Assembly (NCBI GenBank): GCA_000697335.1
Contig: JNEM01015231.1
Coordinates: 1 to 64,000 of the forward strand
Reading direction: 5' to 3'
DNA from: Conidiobolus incongruus B7586
Lineage: Eukaryota; Entomophthoromycota; Entomophthoromycetes; Entomophthorales; Conidiobolaceae
DNA length: 64,000 nt
The notes below the pieces were generated by a model. It was not told where the DNA came from, made no database searches, and was given only the letters and a program-made list of their open reading frames with translations. Of this stretch, positions 46,767 to 61,211 are shown in pieces (within the stretch, counting starts at the first letter, position 1; the number at the start of each line of letters is the position of its first letter). A program made the translations under genes and the position numbers.

Positions 46767-47700
46767 TTAGGCAGTAGCAGATTCTTCGGCTGATTCAGAA
46801 GCTTTAAAAGGTTCACTGAGAGCAACAGTAATGCTTAATTCACGTTCTTCAACGACAACTTTACCGATTTCCTTTAATACACGCTGTTGTTCGGCTTTAT
46901 CTTCTAATTCAACAAAACCAAAACCTTTGGAAACTCCGGTACTTTTACGTACAACAACATGAGCAGATTTAACCTTAAAATTCTTGAAGACTTCTTTCAA
47001 ATCATCATCCTTGAACGAAAAAGGAAGGTTGGCAACAAACAAAGTATTTTCACTGGGTTCACCAGTAAAAGTAGGACGGGGACGAGAGCGACCAGATCTC
47101 CTACCTCTGCCACGACGTCCACCTCTTCTGGGAGCAGATTTGGGTTTGGTTTCCTTTTCCTCAACTACTTCCTCTTGCTTCTCTTCAGAAGCGTTTTCAT
47201 TCTTCTTTTCACCATCATTGGGCTGGCGGCTCTTAGAGCGACCACCGCGTCTTCCACGCCTTCCACGACCACGACCACGACCACGACGGGACTTGTTGGA
47301 GCGAGGTTGACCAGGTACTTTGGGACGAGCAATTTCTACAATAAGTTTTCTTTCATGATATTCCTTATCGTGAAACATTTCAACAGCTTTCTGAGCTTGT
47401 TCCAAAGTTTCATAGGCAACAAATCCATACCCAGCAGAGTGACCGTTTTGGGTAATGATTTGAGTGTGGACACTAAAAAATATTAAAATCAAAATACAAT
47501 ATATATATATATATTGCAAGCACTTACACTTTTCCAGCGGGAGCAAAGAATTCTTTCAAATCTTGTTCAGTAGCTTTAAAAGCAAGGTTACCTAAAAAGA
47601 CTTTGTTGGGAAAATCAGTTTCTTGATTTTCTTTGCCATTCTGAGTCTTGGAATCAGAAATGGTGGCAGCAGCCATAGCTTTAGCTAAATCTTCAGTCAT
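46767..47700 (-). CDS. Two-RRM, RGG-type RNA-binding protein (Sbp1-like)
   Basis: Two exons (47700-47528, 47472-46767) give 292 residues. RRM1 is at about 33-107, with RNP2 VFLGNL at 34-39 and RNP1 SAGYGFVAY near 70-78; the single 55-nt intron splits this domain. A basic RG-rich linker lies at about 115-190 (RRGRGRGRGRRGRRGG, then a second RGG cluster) around an acidic Glu/Lys patch. RRM2 is at about 200-275 (TLFVANLPF, KGFGFVEL). The RRM-RGG-RRM layout is that of yeast Sbp1, a translation repressor that binds eIF4G through its RGG segment and enters P-bodies. Nucleolin-like roles are an alternative. Coding sequence is markedly less AT-rich than its neighbours, which suggests high expression. 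Confidence 0.85.
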
Positions 47701-50585
47701 AATGTGTTTAAAGATTGATTAAAAGGCGGTGGGGAGTTTTGAAAAGAATATAGGATGGAGTAGATTTAATGGATTGAAAGGGTCGAAAGACACGGATTCA
47801 CACTTTAAAATTGGTTAATAAAAGGGGCCAATTGACTTGAGGACTAACAGGATATAGTCAGTACACCTTGTTGTATTTGGAGTGATTAAGAACAAGATAA
47901 AATTTGGAGGACTTTGGTGATTGAGGTATATAACATGATTGAGAATGACGAAACCATCCAATCAGTGCAACGCAACCAAATTCCCATAAATTGGATGATG
48001 AATTAATGATCATCAATTAAAATTAAAGGTTCTTTGTGGAGACTATTCTATCATATTCAGTAAGATTCATGATCTGGTTGAGCATTCATAACAGGATATT
48101 ATCAATCAATTTTTACTCATTTCATTGGACTAGCTATTTTTTAAAATCCTACTATTGGATGAATTTAACATAAAGAAAAATGTTATCTTGGATATTAGCA
48201 GTCTTGAGAAAATACAATTTACCAAGACCACGCAACTGTTTCTTCTAGTTTTCTATTCACAATTAATATAATTTTGATATTATTATTTTAGAATGACAAT
48301 TGAATATTTGAAATAATTTCAATCACTCATATTTGTATACTTAATTTCAAAAATTAAGAAAAATTCAGTTATTATTATAAACGGAAATCCAATTTATATG
48401 ATTTCTAAATTTAGTTATCACAATCTTTACATTGTTTTATGTGATAAATTTGTATACCGTTATTGTTTTGATCGTTGTAGTACGCTATGATTTTATAAAT
48501 AGATAGCAATAATAATATTTATAGTATTAATTTCGCTCCTTCAATTATTATCTTTATATATTAAATATTTATTATGTTGTGAATTTGAAGGTCAGTAGAC
48601 ATTTTACTAAATAGTTGATTTATCATAAAACTGAGTTTTAATTATGAGAGAAAATATCTTACACATGATAAAAAAAGTAAATGGAATAATTTAAGATTGA
48701 TATTTGATTATTTTATTTTTAATCTTTCATCTGGGATTATATAAATAAAATGATTAAATTAATAGTCATAATTATTATTTATAATGCAATTGCTGTCAAA
48801 TTATATTACCAACATAATAATTTTTGTTAAAATTCTAAGTTAGCAAAGTATAATGCGCATCACTTTATAACAGTTTTCATATATTATTCATCAATATTTT
48901 TTTCCTTAACTTATTTAAACTTAAATATATTGGAATTATTTTAAATACTTTATATCTAAATAAAAGAAACATTTATTTCGAGATCTTCATCATGATTGTA
49001 TTATTACAGTTTAATTGTAATATAGATTTACGATTTATTTTAGTGAAAATGATTTTAATCACTGTTTAATTTCTTATCATCTATTCCAATTATAAATGCC
49101 AAGAATATATGATTATATGATTATATGATTATATGATTATCGATTCTTGTAGTATTGCAATTATAAAATTGTCTTAAATAAGAGCTTATATGTACATATG
49201 TTATTTATCTAATTTAATTATTAGATTATTCTTGGCTGAAAAAAAATAAAAATTATATTATCTTAAAATATTTTGGATATAAATACTCCAAAAATAATTG
49301 TATATTTATTTCAGTTTATTAATGATTGATATAAATATTCGTATTAATCATTAATAATCTTTTATTGATCCAAATTATTTTAAACCATTTAATTCTAATT
49401 ATTAAATGATTTTTAAATTAACTGTTGCGTATTAAGTAATAATAAAATCAACTATTTGATCATATTCGACAATGATTAATCATATAATGAAGCCATTGTT
49501 ATCTTGTAATTAAACAAATCCATATCTTTTTAATTATTTCTCGGTTCTTAGAACATATTATATGACCAAATTATGAATTTTTTTCTTTTGTTTAATTTCG
49601 CATGTAAATTAATAAATATTGTTTCTAGTTGATTGTCATTTTATTAACCAATTTAAATACTGATATTGTTAAAAAAACTATGATACTCAGCTATTATAAT
49701 TCGATTGATATCCAATTTAATGATTCTGTAAATATAGATTAAAAACATCCAAACAAATATATAATGGTGTATTGATTATATCAATATCTTACTAATTGGA
49801 ATATATACAAACATATAAAAATCCAATCCTTTTAAAATAACCATAATGGAATCAAATGTGATATCAAAGATTCAAGCTCAGAAAGATTATTATTAAACCT
49901 AAAGTACCTTATTTATAAATTAATAACTCATTCCTGAACTCAATTAGCGTTTATAGCTTTCATATGCATTCACATCAGACTATTTTGATATTATTGGAAA
50001 CTTGATCAAAGTATTCAATCTAAATATCCGAATTAAGTAATTCATCAACTTAAATAATATTTATCAAAAAATTTCCTTATTATTAAACATTTCTGATTTT
50101 CACAGTAATTTTTAGTCAATTTTGATAAATCTTGGAAATTGTGTATATAAAAGCTGTTAATAAAGGACACGATATCATATTAAGTTGAATAATAATTTAA
50201 ATCAATATAAAGTATATTGGACATATTTTATAATTATTTATATATTAATTAATTGATATATAGCTAATAATTTTAAATTTAAACACATTTAAAAAAAACT
50301 CTGGTTTTTGATATTGAAATATGATGATATATGAGATTTAGGGAATTTAAATTTTTGATTTGTGATTATATCCGCAGTTGAACACAATATTTAAACAAGT
50401 AAATATCACAAAAATAAACTTACATCACTGAGTTTCATTCGAATCTTATACTTTATAACCTCAGTTTTCAAATTTTACTATTTTCTGATTTTATTCATTT
50501 TGTTAAATATTTAATAATTATTAATATATAATATAATTAGCACTTTACTATCAATCAATAATAAAAATAACACTCTATTTATATA
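47701..50585. other. Long divergent AT-rich spacer
   Basis: About 2.9 kb between the divergent RRM and C2 genes. The first 200 bp or so next to the RRM gene are less AT-rich (probable promoter/5' UTR). The rest shows no gene, only a short tandem repeat at 49107-49138. Confidence 0.5.
49107..49138. repeat. 8-nt tandem repeat
   Basis: Four perfect copies of atatgatt followed by a partial copy. Confidence 0.85.
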
Positions 50586-53500
50586 ATGAGTACAACTTCT
50601 GGCTTTGAAGTATTAGAAATTTTAGCTTTACAAGGTAGAGATTTACCTAATAAAGACTATTGGAAAAAACAAGATCCATTTTTACAATATGAAATTGGTA
50701 GTCAATTTAAGAGAACGAAAGTTGATAAGAAAGGTGGAAGGAATCCGGAATGGAACCAAAGAACTCGATTTGACAGAATTAAAGCTCCTGTTACTGGAAA
50801 AATGAAGGTCAAATGTTACGATGATGATCTTATAGGTAAACCTAAATTTATTGGAGAATGTGTTATTGACTTAGAAGAAGTTTATAAAGAAGGAGACATG
50901 GATAGTAAGTATTTTAACAGAATATTTCAAATTTTAAACTTAGGCTTGATTTTTAGATTGGTTTACTTTATACGATGGTGGAGAAAAAGCTGGTCAAATT
51001 TATTTGGAAATGACTTTTTATGCTTCTGATGGTGTTACTAGAAGACGTAAAATTTTGGATGACGAACGACGTGCACTTCGTAAAAAATTAAAAGGTTCCA
51101 GATCTGGGTCTGAAGACTCACTTTCTGACCATATGGAAAAATTAGAATTGTCTGGACCACCAGTTGTACCTATTAAAACGGATCCCAAGCCAGCTCCTAA
51201 AACCCAAACAATTGATCAACCTTCTACTTCTACTCAAGGAAATAGCCCTCCTAAACCCCAAGAAACCACGCTTCCAGCACAATCAGCTGTCAATCCTGTT
51301 ACACCTCAAAATCAAACTCCTTCAGCAAAGCCTTCCAACTCTGTTTCCAATAGCTTAGTTAAGCCACAAGAAACCGCTCCCTCAGTACAACCAGTTGCTA
51401 ATCCAGTTACAGCTCAGAGTCAGCCTCCTTCCACAGAGCCTTCCAGCTCTAATTTTACTCCTCAAACCGATCCAGTAAATAATTCATCAAATAATCCTAT
51501 TTTACCATCATCTAAACCTATTACCGAATCACCACTACAAGTTAATCAACTTAACTCTAATCCCTCTATAGCTAACAATGCTACCAACAATCTGACTAAT
51601 ACTTCATCAGCTCCTTCCCGACCAATAGTCAATGAGGCTAAAGCTCCATCAGAACCTATTATTCAAAATCAACCCAATAATCCGGCACCTAGCATTTCAA
51701 TTAGCACAAATCCTGTGTCCAATCCTACAACCTCAAGCATTCAATCTGATACATCGTCCAATGTCCAAACTAATCTTTCTACCTTAGCCCCAATTCAAAT
51801 CTCCTCTAACCTTATTGCTGCTCCCATACTAACAGCAGAACCAGTTACCACATCTTCCGCTCCAAATACATCTAATAATCCCAATTCAACTGCCAACCCC
51901 ATTAATCAATCACTTAACCAACAGCAACATACGGGTAGCATAGATTCAAGCAAAATGCACTCAGTTTCAAACACCACAACTCACTCTAATTCTATTTCCA
52001 GTGTTGGATCACAGCCTTCAGCATATGCTGATAACGCTGCCTCTGCTTCTCCTTATCCACAGCTATCAGCTCCAAAGCCTTTTACTTATGGTCATATTCA
52101 GCCACCATCCACCTCTCTACAACAGAACCAGTCTAATCTTAGCCATAACCCTCAAGCTCAATCATCTGTAGTCAATAACACAAACACTATTCAATCAAGC
52201 CAATGTAATCAAGAGCATATTTACAATAATATTACACACCCTTCAAACCAAAACACTAATCCTAACTCTGCTCCAGTTTCACAAAACAAGCCTATCAAAA
52301 CTCAAAGTAATCCCACACATCAAGTTAATGCTATCCAAAATTCTCAGCTCAATATTACTCCAGCTTTTGTTGAACCACAGGCACACACTCAACACTCTCT
52401 CATTCAAGCGACGCAAGTATCTCAAATTCACTCTACTAATCTCACTAATACTCAAAATTATCTCCCACCCCAAGCTCAAGCAACTCAAAATGCTCAACCT
52501 AGTTCGATTCAAAGTTCCTTTGAGGCTCAACCATCCAATCAATTTATTGCCACACAGCCGACTCAAGTGTCACAAGCTCATTCTACCAACCCTGTTGCTG
52601 CACAGAGCTATCCTCCACCTCATGCCTACACAGCTCAAGAAACACATTCAATTTCCGTACAGACTTCTGCTGGATTTCAGCCACATAATCAGCATTCTGT
52701 TACACAGCCAGCTCAAGTATCGCAAACTAATTCGAATAATCTTGTGACTGCTCAAACTTATCCTCCAATTCAATCCCATGTTCCCCAAGCCACTAATTCT
52801 ACTTCTCAAACTTCCTTTGGACCCCAGCAATTAGCCCAGCATATTATTTCCCAACCTCCTCAACCTAATCCTATTCAGCCTTCCATTACAACTCAACCAC
52901 AGCAGTATAACCATTCTCATTCTCACTCTTTTACGACAAATGACACCTTCCAACCTACCATTACGACTCAACCACAGCAGCACTTTAATCATTCCCACTC
53001 TAATTCCTTCTCTTCAGCTAATACATACCAGCCTCCTTTACCAGTTATACATCAATACCCTTCCCAATCCTACCCCACGCCACCTAACGTAAGCACCTAC
53101 TCTCCTTCCAACATTCACCAACCCTATCCTCCAACTGCAAATTTTTACGACTCGTCCCCTAATTCTGTACCTGCTCCTTATCCCCCTACTCAACCTTACC
53201 CTTCAACTAGCTACCCTGGATATCCACCCGCTCATGAATCTTCGCATATTCCCTATCCACAGCCTCAAGAAGTCTCTCCACGTCCACACTTTCCCTCTGT
53301 AGCTGACCACATTCATGATCAGCCTTATCCACCATCTCAGTACGTTCCTTATCCTGGTCGACAAGACTCTTATCCTCCGCCTCTTAACCCTGTATCACCA
53401 GTGAGCAGTCAGGCTTTCACATCTTACCCTCCTGATCCCTATTCTAGCTATAACGCCACGACATATCATCGTCCAACTTCATTCCCAACATTTCCCTCTG

Positions 53501-53799
53501 CTAATAACTCATCTTACAGTGACTACCCCTCATCTCCCCCTCCTCTTCCGAACAAGCCCAGCATTCCTGATAACTATGTTAACGACACGCCACCTCCTCT
53601 CCCTTCAAGACCCCCAACAATGACGTTCCCCACTCTAGAAGTAAATAACACAGTTAACCCACCATTTAGTCCCACCAGCTCAAACCAAAACTCTAATCCC
53701 AATAGTTCAGGTGCTCCATATGGGTCTCAATCAAATTCAGGTAAGAAAAACAAATCTGACTTGGACAAGCTCAAAAAAATGTTTAAACAATTTATTTAA
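50586..53799 (+). CDS. C2-domain protein with long Pro/Gln/Ser tail (Inn1/Fic1-like)
   Basis: Exons 50586-50904 and 50957-53799 join in phase 1 to 1,053 residues. The N-terminal C2 domain spans about 6-130 (FEVLEILALQGRDLPNKDYW, DPFLQYEIG, NPEWNQ, GKMKVKCYDDD), and its last strand NWFTLYDGGEKAGQIYLEM lies across the splice. The remaining 900 residues are low-complexity: Ser/Asn/Gln/Thr, then Tyr-Pro repeats, with PPPLPNKP and PPPLPSRP near the end as likely SH3 ligands, and a basic final helix LDKLKKMFKQFI. A C2 domain plus PxxP tail is the plan of Inn1 (budding yeast) and Fic1 (fission yeast), cytokinetic-ring factors that bind F-BAR/SH3 proteins. The tail is much longer than theirs. Not all Ca2+-binding Asp are evident. 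Confidence 0.78.
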
Positions 53800-54335
53800 T
53801 CGCAGTATTATTTTTTTAAACTGATTCATTACTAATTAACTATAAATAAACTGTATATTTATATAATTTAATTCCTCACATTGTAATTAATATTGTTTTT
53901 GTTAATATAAATCTACAATAAAATTTACACTGTGATTATAACATTGCTGATTGATCTGATTTCTATCTCCAATAATAATCAAATTTTATTAATACTAATA
54001 ATCGCATATGTATATAACAAATTAAAATCTTATAAAGATATTAGGATTTGGGCAATAAAATATTAGTTTGAATAATATATATATATTGTTAATTTTATTA
54101 TTTATTTGGAAGCATTCGATTATTCAAAGTTAATATTACTGTGACGTCTTTAATGTGACTTGATTAATGTTTTGAAATTTGTTGGTAATGAATGATTGGC
54201 TAATGTGAAAAAAAATTAAAAAATAATCCCATAAATTATAATAACCATGATATTATAATAGTTTGAAAGAGGTGATGCATAAATTATTTTATAAGTCAAA
54301 TCATATTTAATATTATTAACGAATCAATAATAAAA
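53800..54335. other. AT-rich intergenic stretch
   Basis: Between the C2 gene and the DAD1 gene; nothing recognised. Confidence 0.5.
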
Positions 54336-54833
54336 ATGGCCAAAGAAAAGAAACAATCAGCTACGAAATCAGTTCCTTCTCATGAAAAAATAGAGCCTGA
54401 AAAATTAACTCTTATCGAATCTTATTTAAAAAATACTAAACAATCACTCAAATTAATTGATGTCTACCTCGTATTCATTATGTTATCGGGTATTATTCAA
54501 TTTATCTACATGTTATTAGCTGGTACTTTCCCATATAACGCCTTTTTAGCTGGATTTATCTCTACTGTAGGTTCTTTCGTTTTAGCTGGTAAATCTTTAT
54601 TATTTAATTTTATAAATAATATATTATAACTTATAATTTTTAGTTAATTTACGTATTCAAACCAATGAAGAAAATAAAGAATACTCAGATGTATCACCCG
54701 TTAGGTAAATATATTCTATTTTAAATATCCTTTACACGAATTATTTATATAATTTTCGATTTTTAGATCCTTCTCAGACTTTGTTATCTGTAATTTAATT
54801 TTACAATTCTTAGTTACTAATTACATTGGTTAA
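54336..54833 (+). CDS. OST2: Ost2/DAD1, oligosaccharyltransferase subunit
   Basis: Essential small subunit of the ER oligosaccharyltransferase. Exons 54336-54588, 54644-54704 and 54767-54833, with phases consistent, give 126 residues. Family landmarks: [20 protein letters not shown] (first membrane helix), [20 protein letters not shown] (second), [14 protein letters not shown], and the invariant C-terminus [20 protein letters not shown] with the terminal Gly (family RafaDFifan.iLHlvv.NFlG). The N-terminal 20 residues are Lys/Ser-rich and cytosolic. Frame and landmarks make the two short last exons secure. The partner subunit Ost4 is encoded at 11487-11624, not adjacent. Confidence 0.95.
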
Positions 54834-57800
54834 TTATCAAATATTGGATTTATTAATATATATAAAGATTTATGATTATATAATATATTCTATTATTTGC
54901 CTATATTATGATAGTTAATGAATATTTAATTTTAATTTATTAATTTATCATTAGAGTATCGTATACTTTTTTTGATATAACTAATTAGTTATTTTCAGTA
55001 TATAATTAATATATTTTTAGAATTTTGTAACCAAATTATCCATATTTATGTTTAAATAACGTTTAATAGATTAATAGTAAATTTTCGTCAAATAAAATTA
55101 AAATTTTAAAAAAAATTATCAAAGAGAATAATAAAGATTTTGAAAATTAATATCATTTGACACCTTATCCTGTATCTGATAGGATAGAGTACTGCTCAAC
55201 AATAATGTGGGTAAATTGATATAATACATTGTCCATGAACATACTTTTGACCCTCTTTTAGAAAGAAATAACCTATATAACTCTCCTGGGTTATTTAAAT
55301 AAATTTAGATAAAGTAGAATATAGCTATTCAGGTATATGGCAGATATTTATGGATGTATCTATAAAGTTATTATTTATGATATTCCAATTTAGGATCTTA
55401 AAAATATATTAAGCTTCAAATAAAATTTTTACATGATAGCATATAGTTTTTGAAAATGCAACATTGTTAGTTGATAATGATCAAAAAGCAAAAATATTGT
55501 AATACTGACTAAGCAATAATAAATTCAATATATAATTATTTATACCATTGAATAAACGACTAATCTCATTATTATATTTAATCCCAAATTTTAATAAATA
55601 AATCAAAATTTTTTAACTTTATGAATAAAAAAATGCTAAATATGAAAATACTTGCAAAAATCAGGTATAAACATACTGGTTAATGTATAATAAGCTCTAT
55701 TGGAGTCAAGTTATTGGAAGAAAAGCATTATAAATTTTGCACTATTTTGACTTGGTCTTTTCATGATAATATTGAACGTATTTATCAAATTCAATAGTGT
55801 TTTTTGGTTGATTATTTTTGTTATATTTTTTACAAGTTATATTAAAACTAAAAATAACCAACTAAAAAATCATCCTATCAATTTAACTTTTGAAATTGAA
55901 TCATATAGCCTTGATTTAATATCACATTTCAAGGCCATCAATTATATATTAACTATTATTTAGATAATAGTAATAATTTTGCTAAATACTAATTTCATTT
56001 ATTAATCTTTCAAATTTTACTATTACTAAATTTAGTCCATGAAATGCTATTAAATTGTGAATTATCAAATCAATTCCATTGAATTATTACCCCTTTTATA
56101 TACTATTAGAGCATTATTGCTTTCAAAAATTACATCCTATAAAAGTTAATATTTTCAATATCTATTTACGATTGACTTTCTAATCCTATTAATTTAAAAA
56201 TTTCCTCAATAAAATTCAAGTTCAATTTATAATGAATGTTTATTTGGATTCATTATTTCATGATATTTAATATTAAATATATATTTAAAATATCAAAATA
56301 ATATATTGTTCGTTATATAGTGAAAAGATAATTAAATCCTTATGATCATATGGATTGTTCAATATTGGTTTATGGAATATTCTTTATCATCCATATAATT
56401 TCAATGTATAATATTAATATTATTATCTTATAGATTTGTCGTAATTCTATCAAGAAACTATAATTATGTATATTATTATAACATAATAATCAATAAGTAT
56501 AAGTGTTAAAAATCTACCTTTTTGGCTCATCTACTATGATAATTATTAACACTATTAATGAAATATAATACTAAATTCAATAATTTGATTATCATATACA
56601 TATAAAAACAACTATTCAGCAATCTATATTGTTTTACCACTGAATTTACAGTTAATTTTCTCGAATTATTGAGGAATAATAATAAAATCATATGAATTTA
56701 TTTGAACATACAATTAGGAATAATTTGTGAGAATTTATATAAAAATTAGCCTGTTTAGATATTTTGAAACAAAAATATTATTATTTATTAATTCTTTTGA
56801 TATGATAGACATATTAATTCTCAACTAAGAACAAATATATTTTTCACTCCATCCAAATAGGATTAATTCTTAATAATGTAAAAATATAATAAATTAATCA
56901 ATTCTTTAATATAAAAGTTGCTCTATATATACTTGAAAAATTATACAGAAAAATAATTAAGGTTGTTTAATATTAATAATTTTATAAATTTCTTTTTGCA
57001 ATCATCATATAAATAATGTGATAATTATATTTAATATTAGAAATGGGATAATATAGAAATATGTTTATTTAAATGTTCAAAATGATATATGGGGTTAAAA
57101 ATGATTATACGATTGATTTGAATTAGTTAAATATTATTTTTTAATTTGTTAAGCTATTCAAAAATGTATACAACTTTTATTTAATATTAAATAATCACTT
57201 TTAAGACTTTAGTCGAGTAATTAAGAAAGAAAATGCTTTTAATAATACCATACTTATATTTACCATCAAATATGGAATCTGAAGTTCTATATTAGTCCAA
57301 AGTTTTAGTCGAGTCATTTGAATCAGTTGAGCTACATAACAAAACATAGGTCTAATTCAGCCGATATTTTTGTTAGTGGATAGTCATTTGATGAATTATT
57401 AGCCATGACTTCTAATAAATAATGCTGTAGTTAAAATAGTAGATGAAACATCTATCAGTAAATAATATACTATTATTGATTTTACATATATTAATCTAAA
57501 TAATATGGCACTATATTTGAATTAATAATTCCCATCGATTGAAATAGTGTATTCAAAATTATAATCAGTTAAAAATTCATATTTGCTGTAAAATTTAAAA
57601 TAGTTTTATTATCAACAAATTTATTATTAATGATATATACAAATTGTATTATGATATTGATATCAGTTTGAATCTTAGCATATTTAATTCGGTTGAATGT
57701 ATGAAGGTAAAATTTATCAATATATTTAAAAATTGAAAAAATCAATTTTTGAGCACCCTATAATTACTATTCAGTGTAATTTAGACTAAAAATAATGAAT

Positions 57801-59042
57801 TTAGCTATTTACATATTTAAGAATATTTGTTCTCGGATTTAATGATGATTTTAATATTAATGTGTAAAAGTTTGGTTTCTCATCAATTAATGTGCAAGTG
57901 AACTGATTGAGTTATAAAAAGGTTATAGTATTTTACCTGGATTATTTTGGGAAAATTTTTACAGTCCTTATCGGTGAAATTGATAAAGTAATTATATAAT
58001 CAATCAAGTATAATGAATATAAATTATATGCTTTATACCAAACATTAGAAATAATATTATCTATAGTACTTATAATATGTTATTTATCCAATTTTAATAA
58101 AATTTATAGACTTATTGTTAATTTAGATATAAAATGAAATAAATTCAAAATAAAATTTGGATATTTAATTATTTGTTTATTAAACTGAACATTAATAATA
58201 TATACAATATTTTCATATGATAATTGATCATTATCTATAAAACAATCAATAAAATATTAATCATTAAAAAGAGTTAAATTATATTATCTTTAATATACCA
58301 AATTACATTAACCAGTAGAAACCTAATTTTATATCTGTTCCAAACGATAAGAAAAACTGGCTAAGATTAATTGAATCTTAATAAACTAAAATTCAAACTT
58401 AATTAAAATAAACGAGGCTAATAAGATGATTGTACTTATTGATGGATAATGGAAGGTTTTTCAGTACATTTAATCTATTTAATTTAAAAAAAATCGGGTG
58501 ATTTTGCTTATAGTATTTATTTGTATCATACAATTTTCATAGCTTTGGATAAATATGAAAACAATAAAAAATAAAATAAATACTCAATAATAAGCACCAT
58601 TTTATAATCATAATTATGATTATTTATAATTATATAATATGATTCAATACATTAATTATGAAGTTGATTAAATTAATATCACTGATGAATAACACCATGC
58701 AAAATTAATGGTATTAGTGATGCACTCACTATCTTGATATGCTATTTATCAAGTCTGATTAATAAATTATCCTGTACGAAAAGATTTTTTTATTGATATT
58801 ATTATATGATATCATTCAATATAAATATGGTCAGTTGCTCATTTATTGTAGTAGAATCAATCAAACCCCTAAATCGAATTGAATAATATTCCTAAATTTA
58901 TTAGCATGACGTTAAATCTGTATATAAATCCATTTAATCATAAATGCCCCAGTTTAATTGGTATAAAATTAACTAATATCATTTTAATATTTGATAATCT
59001 CCGAATATTATTATTATTATCATCATATAATCATTATTAACT
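54834..59042. other. 4.2-kb AT-rich gene desert
   Basis: I see no gene, tRNA or element. Open frames such as 55763-55963 are low-complexity. A 20-nt perfect palindrome lies at 58604-58623, and a decamer ttagtcgagt occurs twice near 57,210 and 57,305. Neither has an evident role. The right end holds the promoter of the LACS gene. Confidence 0.5.
58962..58968 (+). promoter_or_regulatory. Possible TATA box of the LACS gene
   Basis: TATAAAA, 75 bp before the ATG at 59043, a spacing like that of the DGAT2 boxes. Confidence 0.4.
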
Positions 59043-61211
59043 ATGAGATACTTGAAAGAAGTCGCTCCCTCCCAAGCGCCTGACGAATCCCCCATATATC
59101 GTTCTAACTTATGCGGAGATCAACTCTTATCTGAAGTTCCAAACGTTACCACCGTTTATGACCTCTTATTGGAATCCATTAGATTGCACAATACCAAAAA
59201 AGCCTTTGGTCACCGTGAAATTGTTAACATAATTGAAGAAACTAAAGAAATTGAAAAGAAAGTCGACGGTGCTATCAAGACTGAAATCAAAAAGTGGAGT
59301 TTCTATCAATTGGCTGATTATGACTGGTGGTCATTTGACGAATTAGGTGAATACTGTAAACAAGTTGGAAGTGGTTTTAGACATTTAGGTCTTAAAGAAA
59401 AGGATTATGTTGGTATTTTTGCTCCTACTAAGTAAGTACAATTTATTTTAATTTTTATTTAGATCATTTTTTTAATCAATTTATCATTTGGTATTAACTA
59501 TTTTTTTTATTTAGTCGTTATTGGAAAACAATTGCTCTTGGTATTTATATGATAATTATTTCCAAACTCTAAGTTTGAATATTAATTCTTTTTCATAGGT
59601 GCTTATACTCAGAATATGACCATTGTCACTGTTTATGATACCTTGGGAACTGAGGGTCTTGCTCATGCTTTGAATGAAGGCGAAATTATTACTCTTTTCA
59701 CCAGTGGCCAACTCCTTGGTAGCATTTTGAAAGTTCTTCATCAAGTTCCTAATCTTAAGAACATCATCTATCATGGTTTAGCTGATAACAAGATTGTTGA
59801 AGAACTTTCATCCAAGCCTGAGATCAAATTGCTTAAGTTTGATGAATTGGTCAAATTGGGCGTTGACAATCCTTATGAACCAGTCCCACCAAAACCAGAA
59901 GATTTATGTTGTATTATGTATACTTCAGGAACTACTGGGGCTCCTAAAGGTGTACAATTGAGCCATGCCAATATAGTAGGTATTATTGGTGGTGTTCAGC
60001 ACTTGGTTTCCAGTTATATTTACAAAGAAGACGTTTTTATCAGTATGCTTCCTCTTGCTCATATTCTAGCCCTTACTGTTGACTTTTATCTTACCTATGT
60101 CGGCATGCAAATCGGTTATTCTAGCCCACGTACTCTGACTGATACATCAGTTCGTAACTGCGTTGGAGATCTAAAAGCCTTGAGACCCACTTTATTGGTT
60201 GCGGTTCCTCAAGTTTACGAAACTATTCGCAAGGGTATTTATAACAAAGTTAACAGCTCAGGAGCCGTTACTAAATTCCTTTTCAACTCTGTTTTATCCT
60301 TCAAGAGCTTTATGAGATCTAACAATTTACCTAATGGCATGTTTGATTTTGTATTCTCCTCTATTAAACAATTGACTGGTGGTAGATTGAGACTTGCAGT
60401 TTCCGGTGGCGCTCCTTTGTCAGCATCCCTTCAAAATTTTGTCACTGATGCCTTATGTACAATGATTCAAGGTTATGGTCTTACTGAAATTTGTGGATTA
60501 TCTGTTGTTGGTACTCCTGATGTCGCTAAGCCTGGTGAAGTTGGAAAACTTTCTCCCGCTTTTGAAATTAAGCTTAAAGACGTTCCTGATGCTGGTTATA
60601 GTCATAAGAACGTTAATCCTCAAGGTGAATTATGGTATCGTGGACAACCTGTCAGTTCTGGATATTTCAAGAACCAGGCAGAAACTAATGAAGCTTTCAC
60701 AGAAGATGGATGGTTCAAGACTGGTGACATTGTCCAAATCAGTGCAAGAGGAACTTTATCCATTATTGATCGTAAGAAGAACCTTGTCAAACTTTCTAAT
60801 GGAGAATATATTGCCCTTGAGAAACTTGAATCTTTATACAGAAACAATCAATTAATTAGCGCTATTTGTGTCTGTGCTGACTCTCAACGCGCTAAACCCG
60901 TCGCTGTTGCTGTCGTCAATTTAGATGCTATTAAGAACGTCTGCCGTGAAAAGGGTATGACTGTTCCCCAAGATCTCGAACAAGTCTCCAATAGCGATGA
61001 AATTACCAAGCTAGTTTACAAAGCATGTCTTGACGAAGCCAAAATTTCCGGTCTCAAGGGTACTGAAATTATTGCTGGTATTTTCCTCGCCCCTGAAGAA
61101 TGGACAGTTGATAATGACTTCTTGACAGCTGCTCAGAAGATGAAGCGTAGAAATATTCAAAATGCCTATAAGGATCAGATCGAAAAGCTTTTTAACCAAA
61201 TCCCCAACTAA
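59043..61211 (+). CDS. Long-chain acyl-CoA synthetase (active type)
   Basis: Activates long-chain fatty acids to acyl-CoA via acyl-AMP, feeding lipid synthesis or beta-oxidation. Exons 59043-59431, 59515-59540 (26 nt) and 59599-61211 give 675 residues. Complete ANL motifs: P-loop MYTSGTTGAPKGVQLSH near 245-260, GYGLTE near 429, DGWFKTGDIV near 506-515, and the FACS hinge region DRKKNLVKLSNGEYIALEKL with its Lys residues. The frame also reads FAPTNRYWKTIALGAY across the microexon, matching the family's FapNRpEW...l.A. There is no N-terminal membrane anchor or signal. The C-terminus (QIPN) lacks a PTS1. Codon use is less AT-biased, suggesting strong expression. It is the live counterpart of the degenerate paralogue at 19885-22349, and its product would supply acyl-CoA to the DGAT2 enzymes. 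Confidence 0.95.

Noticed and set aside
46959-47486. 175- and 108-codon plus-strand frames over the RRM gene
   Set aside because: Antisense shadows of the RG-rich repeats; the Ser/Thr/Arg/Pro runs reflect reverse-complemented RGG codons.
55763-55963. 66-codon hydrophobic frame in the gene desert
   Set aside because: Single AT-rich frame without conserved motif, start context or neighbours.
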